From Christensenella sp. UBA7102 (GTDB lineage Bacteria; Bacillota; Clostridia; Christensenellales; UBA1750), in assembly GCA_002492415.1 (NCBI GenBank), contig DKYK01000047.1:1-35987 (forward strand): a stretch of DNA of 35,987 bases, given 5' to 3'. Made by a program: the position numbers and the translations under genes. The notes under the pieces are model-generated. The model saw nothing but the letters and a program-made list of their open reading frames with translations, was not told the DNA's origin and ran no database searches. This document shows, one piece after another, positions 6,317-15,358 of this stretch; within the stretch, counting starts at the first letter, position 1, and every line of letters starts with the position of its first letter.

Positions 6317-8473
6317 TTAGCCATTGGCCAGCCAGCGATCAACCACCTGTTGGCGGTATTCAGGCGAAAGTGACTTAAAAAAGGCGCTGTACCCCGTCAC
6401 GCGCACGACCAAATCGGGATAAAGATCGGGATTTTTATGCGCCTGCAGTATCTTTTCCTTGGAGACGACGTTGATGTTGATCAGCGTTCCACCCATCTTA
6501 TCGTGTGTTTTGATATAAGCCTTGATGTTCTCAATGCCGCCCATCTCCCGGGCCAGATGCGCGTCAATGTCGATCTGCAGCGGCGTCGAATTGCCCCAGC
6601 CACTCTGCACGGATGCCACTGCGTTGGCCTTCGCCGTCGGCGCTGTGCCGCCGCCAGGCAGAAACCCGGGATCGGGATCGGCGCTATGAGAGATGGCGTC
6701 TCCTGCATGGCGCCCATTGGGTGTAGCGCCCAGATGCTTACCGTGGATATAGACGTCTCCGTGAGAGAAAATCCCCGGCAGCACGATAAAGCCTTCCTTG
6801 GTCGGCGTGTCACGCATCATATGCGTGTAGAGCTCGGCCAGATACTTGGCATAATGGTCAGCCCTCGTGTCACCCGCTCCATACTGCGGCACCGATTTGA
6901 GCATCAACCGAATATCCTCCGCGCCTTCAAAATCGTTCTTGAGCACCGTGATCAGCTGCTCCCAGGTCAGTTTCTTTTCCTCCACCACGCGCTGTTCGAT
7001 GGCCGCAAGCGAATTGGCCGTAGTGGCGAGCGCCGTGGCGTCACAGGCGAAGTTCACGATGTCCACGCCGCCTCTGGACATATCGATCCCGCGCTCGATG
7101 GGGCCGTGGCAAACCAGATTCAGCACCACCTCCGGCTTGTTGCGCCACTTGTACTTCACATGCCAGTCCACGCCGTCCTTAATCAGCTGCACCGCTTTGG
7201 CCAGATGCCTCTCATAGCGGCGCAGCAGGTTTTCCATGCTGTTCTCCTCATCGGCAGCGACCATGTCGTCCAGCGCCAGCAGCAGCGGCTGCGCAAGGCA
7301 AATGCGCGTGACGTCCTGCAGACAGTATTCGATGCCGGGCAGTGCGGTCCAGTTGCAGCCCACTTTGGAGCGCATTCGGGCAATGGCCGCCGGACGCCCG
7401 TTGCGCATATAGCCTCTGTCCAGACCCGTGCCGCAGGAATAGCACACGCCGGTGCCATCCTCGAACAGGTACTTCACCGCACGGGACAGCAGCTCCTCGT
7501 TGACGTTCTCATGCACGCGCAACGCCAGATTGTTGGGTATGTTGAGCAGATGCTGTCCCTCCAGAATCAGGAAGGAAAGGCGACTGGTGACATCCTTGCC
7601 GGTCAACGGATCCTGTCCGCCGATCATGGAATAATGGGGGTCGTTAAAGAATAGCGAGGCGAAATACCATGTCACTTCGTCATCATCCGTGATGAGTCCG
7701 CTACGGACATCGTTTTCATAGTATGGCTGCAGCAGGGTATCCAACTCCTGGCCCGCCCCTCCGTTATAGTACATGCGATCGACATCCTGCCAGAATACGA
7801 TCCATTGCAGCGCTTCACGCAGCGTTCTGGGCGCGCCGTCCACCAGATAAGCACAAATCTCGGCGATCTTGCCATAGTGCAGGCGCAGTTCCTCGGTTTC
7901 GGCTTGCTCCGCCCGTGCCCGCGCTGCGTCGGCGTGACGCTGCACAAAGCGCTGAATCGCCTGAACCAGCCGTTTTTCGCCCTCGTAGAACTCACGATAG
8001 TCCTCGCCGTGCAAGCTTTCGTAGCGCTCGATTTTGCGCAGCAAGCCGCCCCAGCCCAATTCCAAACCGATGCGCAAATCCGGCGCACAGTGGTTCATAG
8101 CGTACAGCCCGCGTGTGGTGATATTATAGACGGGCAGCATCGCCTCGTTCTCCCAAAAGCGCTCGCTGTCACGCCATGGATCGTTCATATGGGATACGTT
8201 CCCAATCCAGCAGCCGGCAAACGCAGAGTCCGGGTGCATGAATATAGGGTGCGCGTCCAGGTAGTTGGCAAACGTCCCGGTTACGGCCTCCATTCCGGTG
8301 ACCAGCCCGCTCTCTTTGTCGCGCACCGCTTCCACTTCATGTTCCAGATCCAGCGGAATCCATCCATGGTCGTCCAGATCATAGGAACCGCCCATGCGCC
8401 GCAGTTTCTCTTCATTGTGCTCGATCTTGAGTCGGTGCAGTCCCTGAATCCTGTCCAAGTACTTTTGTGCCAT
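6317..8473 (-). CDS. Glycyl radical enzyme (PFL family), uncharacterised subgroup
   Basis: A 718-aa oxygen-sensitive radical enzyme of the pyruvate formate-lyase superfamily. The glycyl radical motif is RVTGYSAFF near the C-terminus (Gly about 694) and the likely thiyl Cys is in KVGCNWTALPG (about 373); the 321-residue spacing matches the family. The dehydratase/lyase signature GCVE is absent: the residues after Cys are Asn-Trp, so the general-base Glu used by glycerol, propanediol, choline and hydroxyproline enzymes is missing, and it is not the Cys-Cys pair of PFL either. ATG 8473 is chosen because GGGGAGG lies 7 nt upstream. Its activase starts the operon 16 nt upstream. The substrate is unknown; the divergent sugar importer suggests a carbohydrate-derived compound. 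Confidence 0.85.
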   Translation of the reverse strand: MAQKYLDRIQGLHRLKIEHNEEKLRRMGGSYDLDDHGWIPLDLEHEVEAVRDKESGLVTGMEAVTGTFANYLDAHPIFMHPDSAFAGCWIGNVSHMNDPWRDSERFWENEAMLPVYNITTRGLYAMNHCAPDLRIGLELGWGGLLRKIERYESLHGEDYREFYEGEKRLVQAIQRFVQRHADAARARAEQAETEELRLHYGKIAEICAYLVDGAPRTLREALQWIVFWQDVDRMYYNGGAGQELDTLLQPYYENDVRSGLITDDDEVTWYFASLFFNDPHYSMIGGQDPLTGKDVTSRLSFLILEGQHLLNIPNNLALRVHENVNEELLSRAVKYLFEDGTGVCYSCGTGLDRGYMRNGRPAAIARMRSKVGCNWTALPGIEYCLQDVTRICLAQPLLLALDDMVAADEENSMENLLRRYERHLAKAVQLIKDGVDWHVKYKWRNKPEVVLNLVCHGPIERGIDMSRGGVDIVNFACDATALATTANSLAAIEQRVVEEKKLTWEQLITVLKNDFEGAEDIRLMLKSVPQYGAGDTRADHYAKYLAELYTHMMRDTPTKEGFIVLPGIFSHGDVYIHGKHLGATPNGRHAGDAISHSADPDPGFLPGGGTAPTAKANAVASVQSGWGNSTPLQIDIDAHLAREMGGIENIKAYIKTHDKMGGTLININVVSKEKILQAHKNPDLYPDLVVRVTGYSAFFKSLSPEYRQQVVDRWLANG

Positions 8474-8489
8474 ACAAATCCTCCCCTGC

Positions 8490-9440
8490 TTATTGCCGTT
8501 TGCTTCCGGCGTCTTTTTCTGCGCGGAAATATCCACGCGTGTAGTTGAATACCGTCACATATTGTGCAGCCAGGTTCTCCAGATGCGTCATGCGCTCCGG
8601 CGCAGGCGTATAATAGCTCTCCTCGAACGTCTCGTCCAGTGCGTCATACTTGGCCTTTCCCAGCGCATGGTACGGCATAAGCTGATAATAGCGAATATTC
8701 TTCATCTCTCCCAGCATGCGTGCGATGTTTTCGATTTCCTCCTCCGTATCGTTGACCGAGCCCACCACGGGTGTGCGCACCGCCAGCGTGCCGTCAAAGG
8801 TTTCATCCAGCTTGCGCAGGTTCTCAAAGATCCGCTCCCGGTCGCCATGGATATGCCATTGATAAATGGACGGAGCGAAGCCCTTAATATCGTACATAAT
8901 CATATCCAGGTACGGCGCCAGCGCGCTCAGATGCGAAAACGGCACGTTGCCCGCCGTCTGCACCGCGGTGTGCAGTCCTTCTTTCTTGCATCGGCGCAAG
9001 ATTTCTTTGGCAAACTCGGGCTGCAGCATAGGCTCCCCGCCCGATAGCGTCACGCCGCCGCCCGACTGTTCATAGTAGGGCTTGTCGGCCAATATCTGCG
9101 CCATCACCTCATCCACCGTTGCGTCATATCCCTTTTTCATCAACGCGGTGGCATAGCAGGTTTGTGCGCACGCTCCGCAGCCATTGCAAGCCTCGCGGTC
9201 GATGACGTGCACGCCGTTTCGCAGCTGATGCGCGCCGTTGGGGCACGCGGAAAAGCACTTCCCGCAGCCGATGCACCGTGCGGGGTAAAACTCAATCTGC
9301 GGCCGTACGATGAGGGATTCGGGGTTGTGACACCAGGCGCAGCGGTTGTTGCAGCCCTTAAAGAACACTGTGGTTCGGATGCCCGGGCCGTCATGCACCG
9401 CAAAGCGCTGGATATCGAACAGGATACCAGTCTGGCACAT
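8490..9440 (-). CDS. Glycyl-radical enzyme activating protein (radical SAM)
   Basis: Installs the glycyl radical on its partner by cleaving S-adenosylmethionine. The 316-aa product has the activase opening DIQRFAVHDGPGIRTTVFFKG, the radical SAM cysteines C30, C34 and C37 (CNNRCAWC), and a ferredoxin-like insert with two further clusters (CIGCGKCFSACP, CNGCGACAQTC), typical of activases for non-PFL members of the family. SGGEPMLQ is the SAM-binding GGE motif. The ATG at 9440 follows AAGGAGGG. It lies between the regulator (32-nt gap) and the radical enzyme (16-nt gap), so the three genes form an operon. Confidence 0.93.
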   Translation of the reverse strand: MCQTGILFDIQRFAVHDGPGIRTTVFFKGCNNRCAWCHNPESLIVRPQIEFYPARCIGCGKCFSACPNGAHQLRNGVHVIDREACNGCGACAQTCYATALMKKGYDATVDEVMAQILADKPYYEQSGGGVTLSGGEPMLQPEFAKEILRRCKKEGLHTAVQTAGNVPFSHLSALAPYLDMIMYDIKGFAPSIYQWHIHGDRERIFENLRKLDETFDGTLAVRTPVVGSVNDTEEEIENIARMLGEMKNIRYYQLMPYHALGKAKYDALDETFEESYYTPAPERMTHLENLAAQYVTVFNYTRGYFRAEKDAGSKRQ

Positions 9441-9472
9441 GGAAACGCCCTCCTTTCCTTGCGCAATCGCAC

Positions 9473-10561
9473 TCAGGCGTTGCGCAGAGTTTTTACTGAG
9501 TTATTTCGATTAAACAAAATGGGCAGCATATCGCTCTCCAGCTTCGGGATCACTCCGGTCAAATAGTTGTACATCAATTCCACTGCACGGGCCCCAAGCT
9601 CGTGGTTGGGCGTGGTCACAGCCGTCAGCGGCACATCCTGCGCTGCAAAATAAGGCATACCACCGTAAGCAACGACCGATACATCCTCCGGCACGCGCAA
9701 ACCTCGCCGGTGCATCTGCGTCAGCATCGACAGGATGGGCAGCGTAGAATACCCGCACAGAGCGGTGAATGGCAGCTCTCCGCTGAGGAAGCGCTCGGCC
9801 TCGGGCGGGAGCCTGCGCTGTTCGGCGTGCTGCGGAAGCAACGGGTTCCCTGGGTCTTTCACGGAGAGAAAGTATTCCTCCCGCACTGGCACCTGGTGGT
9901 CGAGCAATGCCTGCCGAAAGCCCTCGGTACGGCGCCGAACGCTGGGTACCGGACGATCGCTGGTGAGGAACAGGATTTCGCGGTGGCCATGCTGAACCAG
10001 GTAATCCCCCATCACATACCCGCCGTTATAATCATCGCTGCTGACGCTGGGCACATCGTCGTTATCTCCAACGGTGATGTAGGGGAGGTTTTCCGTCTCA
10101 AAAAGTTTCAGCATCTCGTGATCCTCGGGCGACTCGTAGCAGGATACCACCGCGCCGCGGTATGTGCTCAGATCCTCCTGCTTAACCTTCTCCAAGCGTT
10201 CACGCACATCGGTAAAGGCGAGTATCTTGTAGCCGCAGCGCAGCTCATTGGCCATTTCGATGCAACCCATCATGGTCTGGAAGAACTCCGCATCGCAGGT
10301 CACGTAAGGCATGGACAGCAGCAGCCGCTCATTCTCATGCACATCGCGGTGTTCCACCACCACCAGCCCCTTGCCCGGCTTCCGCTGCACCAGACCGATG
10401 CGAACCAGCCGGTCCACCGCCTTGCGCACGGTCAGCCGGCTGACATCCAGCATACGCGAATACTGCATTTCTGACGGCAAATACTCTCCGGGCGCCAGCT
10501 GTAACGCGTCACGCTCGATCCTCTCCGCAATCTGTTCAAACACTCTTTTGATCTTAGCCAT
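9473..10561 (-). CDS. GntR-type regulator with LacI-like sugar-binding domain (AraR architecture)
   Basis: A 362-aa repressor-type protein. Residues about 1-70 form a GntR winged helix (PGEYLPSEMQYSRMLDVSRLTVRKAVDRL); the rest is a periplasmic-binding-like effector domain of the LacI/GalR type (YITVGDN, SSDDYNGGYVMGDYL, GHREILFLT, RRTEGFRQAL, VAYGG). This combination is known from arabinose regulator AraR of Bacillus. The ATG at 10561 follows GGAGGT. It is first gene of the glycyl radical operon and divergent from the ABC importer; palindromes at 10587 and 10630 are candidate operators. The effector is probably a sugar but cannot be named. Confidence 0.87.
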   Translation of the reverse strand: MAKIKRVFEQIAERIERDALQLAPGEYLPSEMQYSRMLDVSRLTVRKAVDRLVRIGLVQRKPGKGLVVVEHRDVHENERLLLSMPYVTCDAEFFQTMMGCIEMANELRCGYKILAFTDVRERLEKVKQEDLSTYRGAVVSCYESPEDHEMLKLFETENLPYITVGDNDDVPSVSSDDYNGGYVMGDYLVQHGHREILFLTSDRPVPSVRRRTEGFRQALLDHQVPVREEYFLSVKDPGNPLLPQHAEQRRLPPEAERFLSGELPFTALCGYSTLPILSMLTQMHRRGLRVPEDVSVVAYGGMPYFAAQDVPLTAVTTPNHELGARAVELMYNYLTGVIPKLESDMLPILFNRNNSVKTLRNA

Positions 10562-10586
10562 GTTTACCTCCGTCCGCTGGATCTAA

Positions 10587-10641
10587 TTGTACAAAACTCT
10601 TTAACATTGCGAAAGTTATTTTAAGTGAAAATACATGTATT
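10587..10641. promoter_or_regulatory. Palindromes in the divergent regulator/importer control region
   Basis: Two perfect palindromes lie upstream of the regulator gene: TTGTACAA (10587-10594), similar to the core of AraR-type operators, and AATACATGTATT (10630-10641). A third inverted repeat, TGTCTA (10711-10716)/TAGACA (10730-10735), is closer to the importer promoter. They are candidate binding sites of the regulator at 9473. Confidence 0.4.
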
Positions 10642-10756
10642 ATAAGTATACATCTAAATGATTATTTGCGTAGGAATTCCATTATTCAGATATATTTCCA
10701 GAGTGTATCCTGTCTATCTGTCTGTTTTATAGACAAGTTTAAATGTTAATTTTTCC

Positions 10757-10785
10757 TTGCAAATTTGTAAATGAACTTATATACT
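10757..10785 (+). promoter_or_regulatory. Promoter of the ABC importer operon
   Basis: TTGCAA (10757-10762), 17-nt spacer, TATACT (10780-10785), about 65 nt before the binding-protein ATG. Confidence 0.5.
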
Positions 10786-10850
10786 CAATCACAAGCAAGC
10801 CGGGTACCAATTCGGACCGCCCGCAAGAAAGCTACAAAGGAGGACTCCAA

Positions 10851-12235
10851 ATGAAACCCTCGAAAAAGCTCGTAGCCCTAATACTCGCGCTGCTGTGCTG
10901 CCTGTCGTTGGTTGCCTGTGCCGCGGCTCCCGCTCCAGCGCCGGCGGAATCCAATCCGACGCAGTCCGCTCCGGCCCAGAACCCGTCCGCGGATGAATCC
11001 TCGGACAAAGTCAAGCTCTCCGTAGTCATGCTGGGCTACAATGACACCCAGATTGAGGCTGCACAGTCCAAGGATGGCGGCCCGGTTAACTCCGACCTTT
11101 ACTACATGACCAACCGCGAAAAAGCGGAGGCAACCTACCCCAACATCGACTTTGAATGGAACGACTGGGGTTGGGCGGAAACACTCGACCAAAAGCAGCG
11201 CGCAGCGATCGCAGCCGGCAATCCGCCCTCGTGCATCGCTGGCGAGAGCTTCATCCCCACCTATGCCAACTCCGGCATTCTCCAGGAGATCCCCACCGAT
11301 GTGCTCGAAGGGGTGGATCCCTCCTTCATCGCCTACGGCGCTGACGGCAAGCCCTACGCGCTGGCCTACAAAACCTCCATTTTCATGCTTTTTTATAACA
11401 AAGATCTGATGCAAAAAGCTGGTCTTGACCCGGAGATTGCTCCCCAAACCTGGTCAGAGTGGCAGCAAATGTCCGAGCAGATCACCGCAGCGGGCGCAGG
11501 CGAGTACTGGGGAGGCGGCGTTCCCTCCTTCCCCCACAACGGCGGCGCGCTGCGCGCAACTCCGTTTTTCCGCCAGTTGGGCACCGATTTTGGCGGCAAC
11601 GATGTCATCAACCTTAGCGATCCCAAGGTTCAGCAGGTGCTAGCCTTCATCCGTACAATGGACGCCAACTTCCCGGCTGGCCTGGGCAACAACAGCGACG
11701 AAGGTCCAATGTGGAATGCGTTTGAAAAGAAGGGCGAACAAAATCTTGCCTTTGCCGTCAACGGCACCTGGCAGGAAGCCAGCGCTCTGCGCAATGGTGT
11801 CAACCTGGGCGTAGCGCCCTGCCACTGCCCGATGAGGGTGGCCAGATCGGCAACTGCCTGGTCGGCACGGTATACATCGGCGTTCCGGTAGGCGTGAATG
11901 AAGAGGAAACCCGTGCCTTCTGGGATTTCTACAAAAATATTTGCTTGAGCGAAGAGCAGCTGCAGTACTGGATCAATGAAAGCTGCGTGGTTCCGCTGCG
12001 CAGCATGATCGAGAACGACGCATTGTACGAGGGCGAGGGCAAGGCTGGTCTGCGCGTGGCAGTGGACGCGCTGCGCAGCGGCACCTATTCCGGCCAGGCG
12101 GCCTTTGTCAAGAACGACTCTCAGATCTGGGAGATCATCAACCAACAGGTTCTGGCGCGCGTAACCATGACGCAGGATCCCATCGATCAGATCTGCGCGC
12201 AGGCGCAAACGCAAATCGAAGCGCTTCTCAAGTAA
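10851..12235 (+). pseudogene. Sugar ABC transporter substrate-binding lipoprotein, frameshifted
   Basis: Extracytoplasmic solute-binding protein (family 1) feeding the two permeases downstream. The ATG at 10851 follows AAAGGAGG. The N-terminus is a lipoprotein signal peptide with lipobox LVAC (Cys23) and a Pro/Ala-rich linker. The frame is broken at the CCC run 11817-11819: the upstream frame ends at 11891 in a nonsense tail, while the next frame, readable with one more C as PLPLPDEGGQIGNCLVGTVY and then GVNEEETRAFWDFYKNI, continues to 12235. The corrected protein is about 461 aa, the usual size. If the single-base deletion is real the importer has lost its receptor; a sequencing or consensus error is equally possible. 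Confidence 0.85.
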
Positions 12236-12322
12236 TGACCGAACGGAAAAGGCAGGGCGTCCTCCGCCTTGCCTTTTCCTGCATTTACCATGCAAACACA
12301 AGTAAAGGGGGCGGAGTTACAC

Positions 12323-13246
12323 ATGACCGCGACCATCGACACCATGCAGCGCAAAAAGCGCCGCCACTCCCTGCGCACGCGCCGGGAAATGCGTCGGGCA
12401 TATCTCATCTTGCTGCCGTTTTTCCTTTATATTGCTCTATGGAATCTGGTTCCGCTTCTTTATGGACTTTATCTCGGCTTCACCGAGTATAACGCTCTAG
12501 GCTCCTCGCCCAGATGGATCGGGCTTTCGAATTTCAAGACCTTTTTCTCCGTGCCGGAGTATGGCACATTACTGTGGCGACAGATCTGGATGGGTATGCT
12601 CGCCCTGCTGTGCAACACCGTCATTTCGTTTATACTGGCGCTCGCGCTCAACGTCAACTCCCGCATCAAGGGTCTGTTCCGCACAGCCATCTATGTGCCC
12701 AATGTATCGGCGGTTTCCGCGACGACGGCGGTATTCGTCGCGCTGCTCAACCCGCTGGCCAATCAGGGGCTGAATAAGATCATCACCGCGCTGGGCGGCA
12801 CGGCGATCACCTGGAGTTATTCGCAATTCTGGATGGTGTTCTGGATCGTGCTCTACTTCGTCTGGCAGCGGGTGGGTCCTGCGGCCATCATCTGGCTGGG
12901 CGGACTGCAGGGCATAGATCCCAGCCTGTACGAGGCGGCCAAGGTCGACGGCGCCAACTTCTGGCAGCAGGTACGCTTCATCACCATCCCCGGCCTGAAG
13001 TTCATCGCCATGTACATTCTGCTCACCGGCATCATCGGCGCCATGCAGATGTTTGACGTAGTGATGTTCATCTCCAAGGGCAATCCCTTTGGCCAGACCG
13101 ATGTGCTGATGTACCGCATCTATCGCGACGGCTTCATCAACTTCAACCTGGGCATGGCGGGCGCAGAGTCGCTGATGCTGGGCATCGTGACGGTGATCTT
13201 TGCACTGGGCTACCTCTGGCTGCAGAAAAGGAGTGACGACGAATGA
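12323..13246 (+). CDS. ABC transporter permease, MalF/UgpA type
   Basis: Integral membrane subunit of a CUT1 sugar importer. The product of 307 aa starts with a basic cytoplasmic segment, then about six membrane helices (first: AYLILLPFFLYIALWNLVP), and carries the EAA loop that docks the ATPase (EAAKVDGANFWQQVRFITIP). I chose the ATG at 12323, just after a GGCGGAG-type ribosome binding site; an earlier in-frame ATG at 12290 has none. It overlaps the next permease gene by 4 nt. No ATPase is encoded nearby, as is common in Clostridia where a shared MsmX-type ATPase serves many importers. Confidence 0.92.
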   Translation: MTATIDTMQRKKRRHSLRTRREMRRAYLILLPFFLYIALWNLVPLLYGLYLGFTEYNALGSSPRWIGLSNFKTFFSVPEYGTLLWRQIWMGMLALLCNTVISFILALALNVNSRIKGLFRTAIYVPNVSAVSATTAVFVALLNPLANQGLNKIITALGGTAITWSYSQFWMVFWIVLYFVWQRVGPAAIIWLGGLQGIDPSLYEAAKVDGANFWQQVRFITIPGLKFIAMYILLTGIIGAMQMFDVVMFISKGNPFGQTDVLMYRIYRDGFINFNLGMAGAESLMLGIVTVIFALGYLWLQKRSDDE

Positions 13247-14133
13247 GAAAACCGGCCAAAATACTGAGCAAAGCGATATGGATCGCGATTATGAGCATCG
13301 TATCGCTCCTGTTCGCCTACCCTTTTCTGTACAGCATACTCGGCTCTCTGATGCTCAAGGAGGATTTTGGCAACATGGGCACGCTGCTGCCCATGCCCGA
13401 GGTCGTGACGCTGAAGAACTACGCCTATGTGTTCTCCGTGGACGGTGGTATCGCGCCACTGCTCAACTCGCTGCAGCGCGCCGCGTGGTACACCTTCATC
13501 ACCGTGACCATGTCCGTGCTATGCGGTTATGTGCTGGCGCGCTATGAGTTCCGGGGAAAGAAGTTCTTCATTATCTCCATCATCGCCGCGCAGGTGGTAC
13601 CCAGCGTGCTCACCCTCATCCCCTCCTACATACTGGTCTCCCGCATCCCCTTCATGGGCGGCAACAACTGGATGGGGCAGGGCGGTCACGGCCTCATCAA
13701 CAATAAGCTGATGCTCTACCTGCCGCTGGGCTGGGGCAGCCTGCTGTGGGTGTTTCTGTTCACGCAGTCGATGAAATCCTTTCCCCGCGCAATTGAAGAA
13801 GCGGCCGAAATTGACGGCTGCGGCTTCTGGCGCATGATGTTCCGCATCCTGCTGCCGCTGCAGGGACCCATCGTGGCGGTCATCGCCATCAACACTGCGC
13901 TGGGCAACTGGAACGACTGGCTGACGCCCTTCTTGTACATCAATAATGTAGCCGATTCCACGCTCACCGCCTGGCTCGCGACGCTGACCAGCAACCTGCA
14001 GCAGTTCGGCGACAAGGACTATCCCAAGGTTTTTGCCATGGCGACCATGGCGGTCATCCCTCCCTTTCTGATCTTTCTCTTCTTTCAGAAGTACATCATT
14101 CAGGGCATCGCCTCCGCGGGCATCAAGGGTTGA
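13243..14133 (+). CDS. ABC transporter permease, MalG/UgpE type
   Basis: Second membrane subunit of the CUT1 importer, 296 aa. It begins at ATG 13243 overlapping the previous stop (ATGA), a translational coupling arrangement. Six membrane helices are visible (for example IAIMSIVSLLFAYPFLYSI and the last PPFLIFLFFQKYIIQG), with the EAA motif EEAAEIDGCGFWRMMFRILL. The C-terminal QKYIIQGIASAGIKG is typical of MalG-like subunits (xxGxxxGAVKG). It is the last gene of the operon, followed by a terminator. Confidence 0.93.
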   Translation: MRKPAKILSKAIWIAIMSIVSLLFAYPFLYSILGSLMLKEDFGNMGTLLPMPEVVTLKNYAYVFSVDGGIAPLLNSLQRAAWYTFITVTMSVLCGYVLARYEFRGKKFFIISIIAAQVVPSVLTLIPSYILVSRIPFMGGNNWMGQGGHGLINNKLMLYLPLGWGSLLWVFLFTQSMKSFPRAIEEAAEIDGCGFWRMMFRILLPLQGPIVAVIAINTALGNWNDWLTPFLYINNVADSTLTAWLATLTSNLQQFGDKDYPKVFAMATMAVIPPFLIFLFFQKYIIQGIASAGIKG

Positions 14134-14151
14134 GCTCCCGCCGCCCTCGTC

Positions 14152-14194
14152 AAAAGGCCATCCGCCGCATATCCAGCGGCAGATGGCCTTTTTT
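14152..14194. terminator. Bidirectional terminator
   Basis: Arms 14152-14168 and 14176-14192 pair over 17 bp with one mismatch (AAAAGGCCATC...GATGGCCTTTTTT), with A4 on the left and T6 on the right; it separates the convergent permease and LOR/SDH-type genes. Confidence 0.85.
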
Positions 14195-14213
14195 CTTCGC
14201 TGCTTGCAGCGAA

Positions 14214-15299
14214 TCAATCGCGCAGCGCCTTTTCCAGGTTGACAATAAAATCCTGTACGTTGGTCACGATGCCGCGGGCGGAGAGGCTGCCGCGGTCAGA
14301 GAGCTTGTTGACGGTGAATTCTGCAATGTCTACGCAGTAGAAGTAGACCTGCCGCACGGTGCCGTCGGGCAGCACGCGGAAGGACGGCGTCATGTTTCCA
14401 GTGGCGATGGTGTGCAGCGTGGTCGCCATACAGATGACGGTGGTGGCATCGCGCACCTGCGCGCGCATCGCATCCTGCGCGTCATATACATTGCCGATGA
14501 CGATGGGCAGCGGTCCGTCGTCACGGATGGACCCGGCCAGCACCACCGGCACGTGCTTTTCATAGCAGGCATGGATGATGCCGTTGTCAATGTGCTCGTT
14601 GCGCAGGAACGCCTCGATGGAGCCGTGGTACTTGACGCGGTTGATGGTGTCCAGATGGTTGTAGTGGCCCAATGGCGCGCTCTCCTGCGTATAGATGTCC
14701 TGGCCCAGCGCTGTGCGCAGGTAGGCTGCCTCCAGGTCATGTGTGGCCAGTGCGTTGCCGGCCAGCAGGGCGTGCACATAGCCGCACCGCACCAGGCTCG
14801 CAAACGCATTGCGCGCGTCGCTGTCAAATGTAAACGCGGGGCCCAGCACCCAAACAACCTTGCCGTGCTCGCGCTCGTGGCGCAGCAGCTCATACAGCTC
14901 ATCGTAATCGCGCGAAAACGCCGTCTCACGCGAGCGCCCCTGGCGGAAGGCAAACAAATCCCCCTTGGCGCTGCGCTCATGAAAGCCGTCCGGATACACA
15001 TAAATGCCCTCGCTGCCATCTTCCGTGCGTCCTACTGCGATCAGGTCGCCTTTTTTAAGTAAGCGGAATTCACGCACCTGTATACGGCCATCCTCCCAGA
15101 CCGCCACGCAGTCCATGCGGCTCTCCTGCGCCAGGTGCCAAACGCCGTCCACCTTAAAGTATTCCGGGAAAATGCTCAGCGCATGGTAGTTCTCGGGCGC
15201 AACGGCGTCCAGGGGCGCGGGCACGAGCGCGCAGTCGGGCGCGTTCTCCAGTCCCAGCGCCGCAAAATCCGGCGCCGTGTAATTTCTCAGCTGAAACAT
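14214..15299 (-). CDS. LOR/SDH-type protein, archaeal ornithine cyclodeaminase-like (TIGR00300 family)
   Basis: 361 aa. The C-terminal two thirds match what I know of the TIGR00300/LOR-SDH family, which includes the archaeal NAD-dependent ornithine cyclodeaminase and the C-terminal domain of cyanobacterial AgrE/ArgZ: GPAFTFDSDARNAF, the GHYNHLDTINRV segment, GIIHACYEKHVPVVLAGSIR and RDDGPLPIVIG, then MATTLHTIATGNM. The expected reaction is L-ornithine to L-proline plus ammonia. The N-terminal 100 residues are less conserved. The ATG at 15299 follows GAGGAGAG. It is last of an operon with a TIM-barrel epimerase and a GyrI-like protein, an unusual setting for an ornithine enzyme, so another amino acid or imine substrate is possible. 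Confidence 0.7.
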   Translation of the reverse strand: MFQLRNYTAPDFAALGLENAPDCALVPAPLDAVAPENYHALSIFPEYFKVDGVWHLAQESRMDCVAVWEDGRIQVREFRLLKKGDLIAVGRTEDGSEGIYVYPDGFHERSAKGDLFAFRQGRSRETAFSRDYDELYELLRHEREHGKVVWVLGPAFTFDSDARNAFASLVRCGYVHALLAGNALATHDLEAAYLRTALGQDIYTQESAPLGHYNHLDTINRVKYHGSIEAFLRNEHIDNGIIHACYEKHVPVVLAGSIRDDGPLPIVIGNVYDAQDAMRAQVRDATTVICMATTLHTIATGNMTPSFRVLPDGTVRQVYFYCVDIAEFTVNKLSDRGSLSARGIVTNVQDFIVNLEKALRD

Positions 15300-15358
15300 A
15301 TCGCATCTCTCCTCAAAAAACTGATTTCTACGGCATTCTTCCCCGCTATGGCATCTCG

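Noticed and set aside
10743..10850. Upstream extension of the binding protein frame
   Set aside because: The extension would cover the promoter and lacks a ribosome binding site; the signal peptide begins at 10851.
12187..12408. Possible attenuator between binding protein and permease genes
   Set aside because: I could see only a weak GGCAAGGCGG-type pairing around 12250-12280 and no U-tract; insufficient to call.
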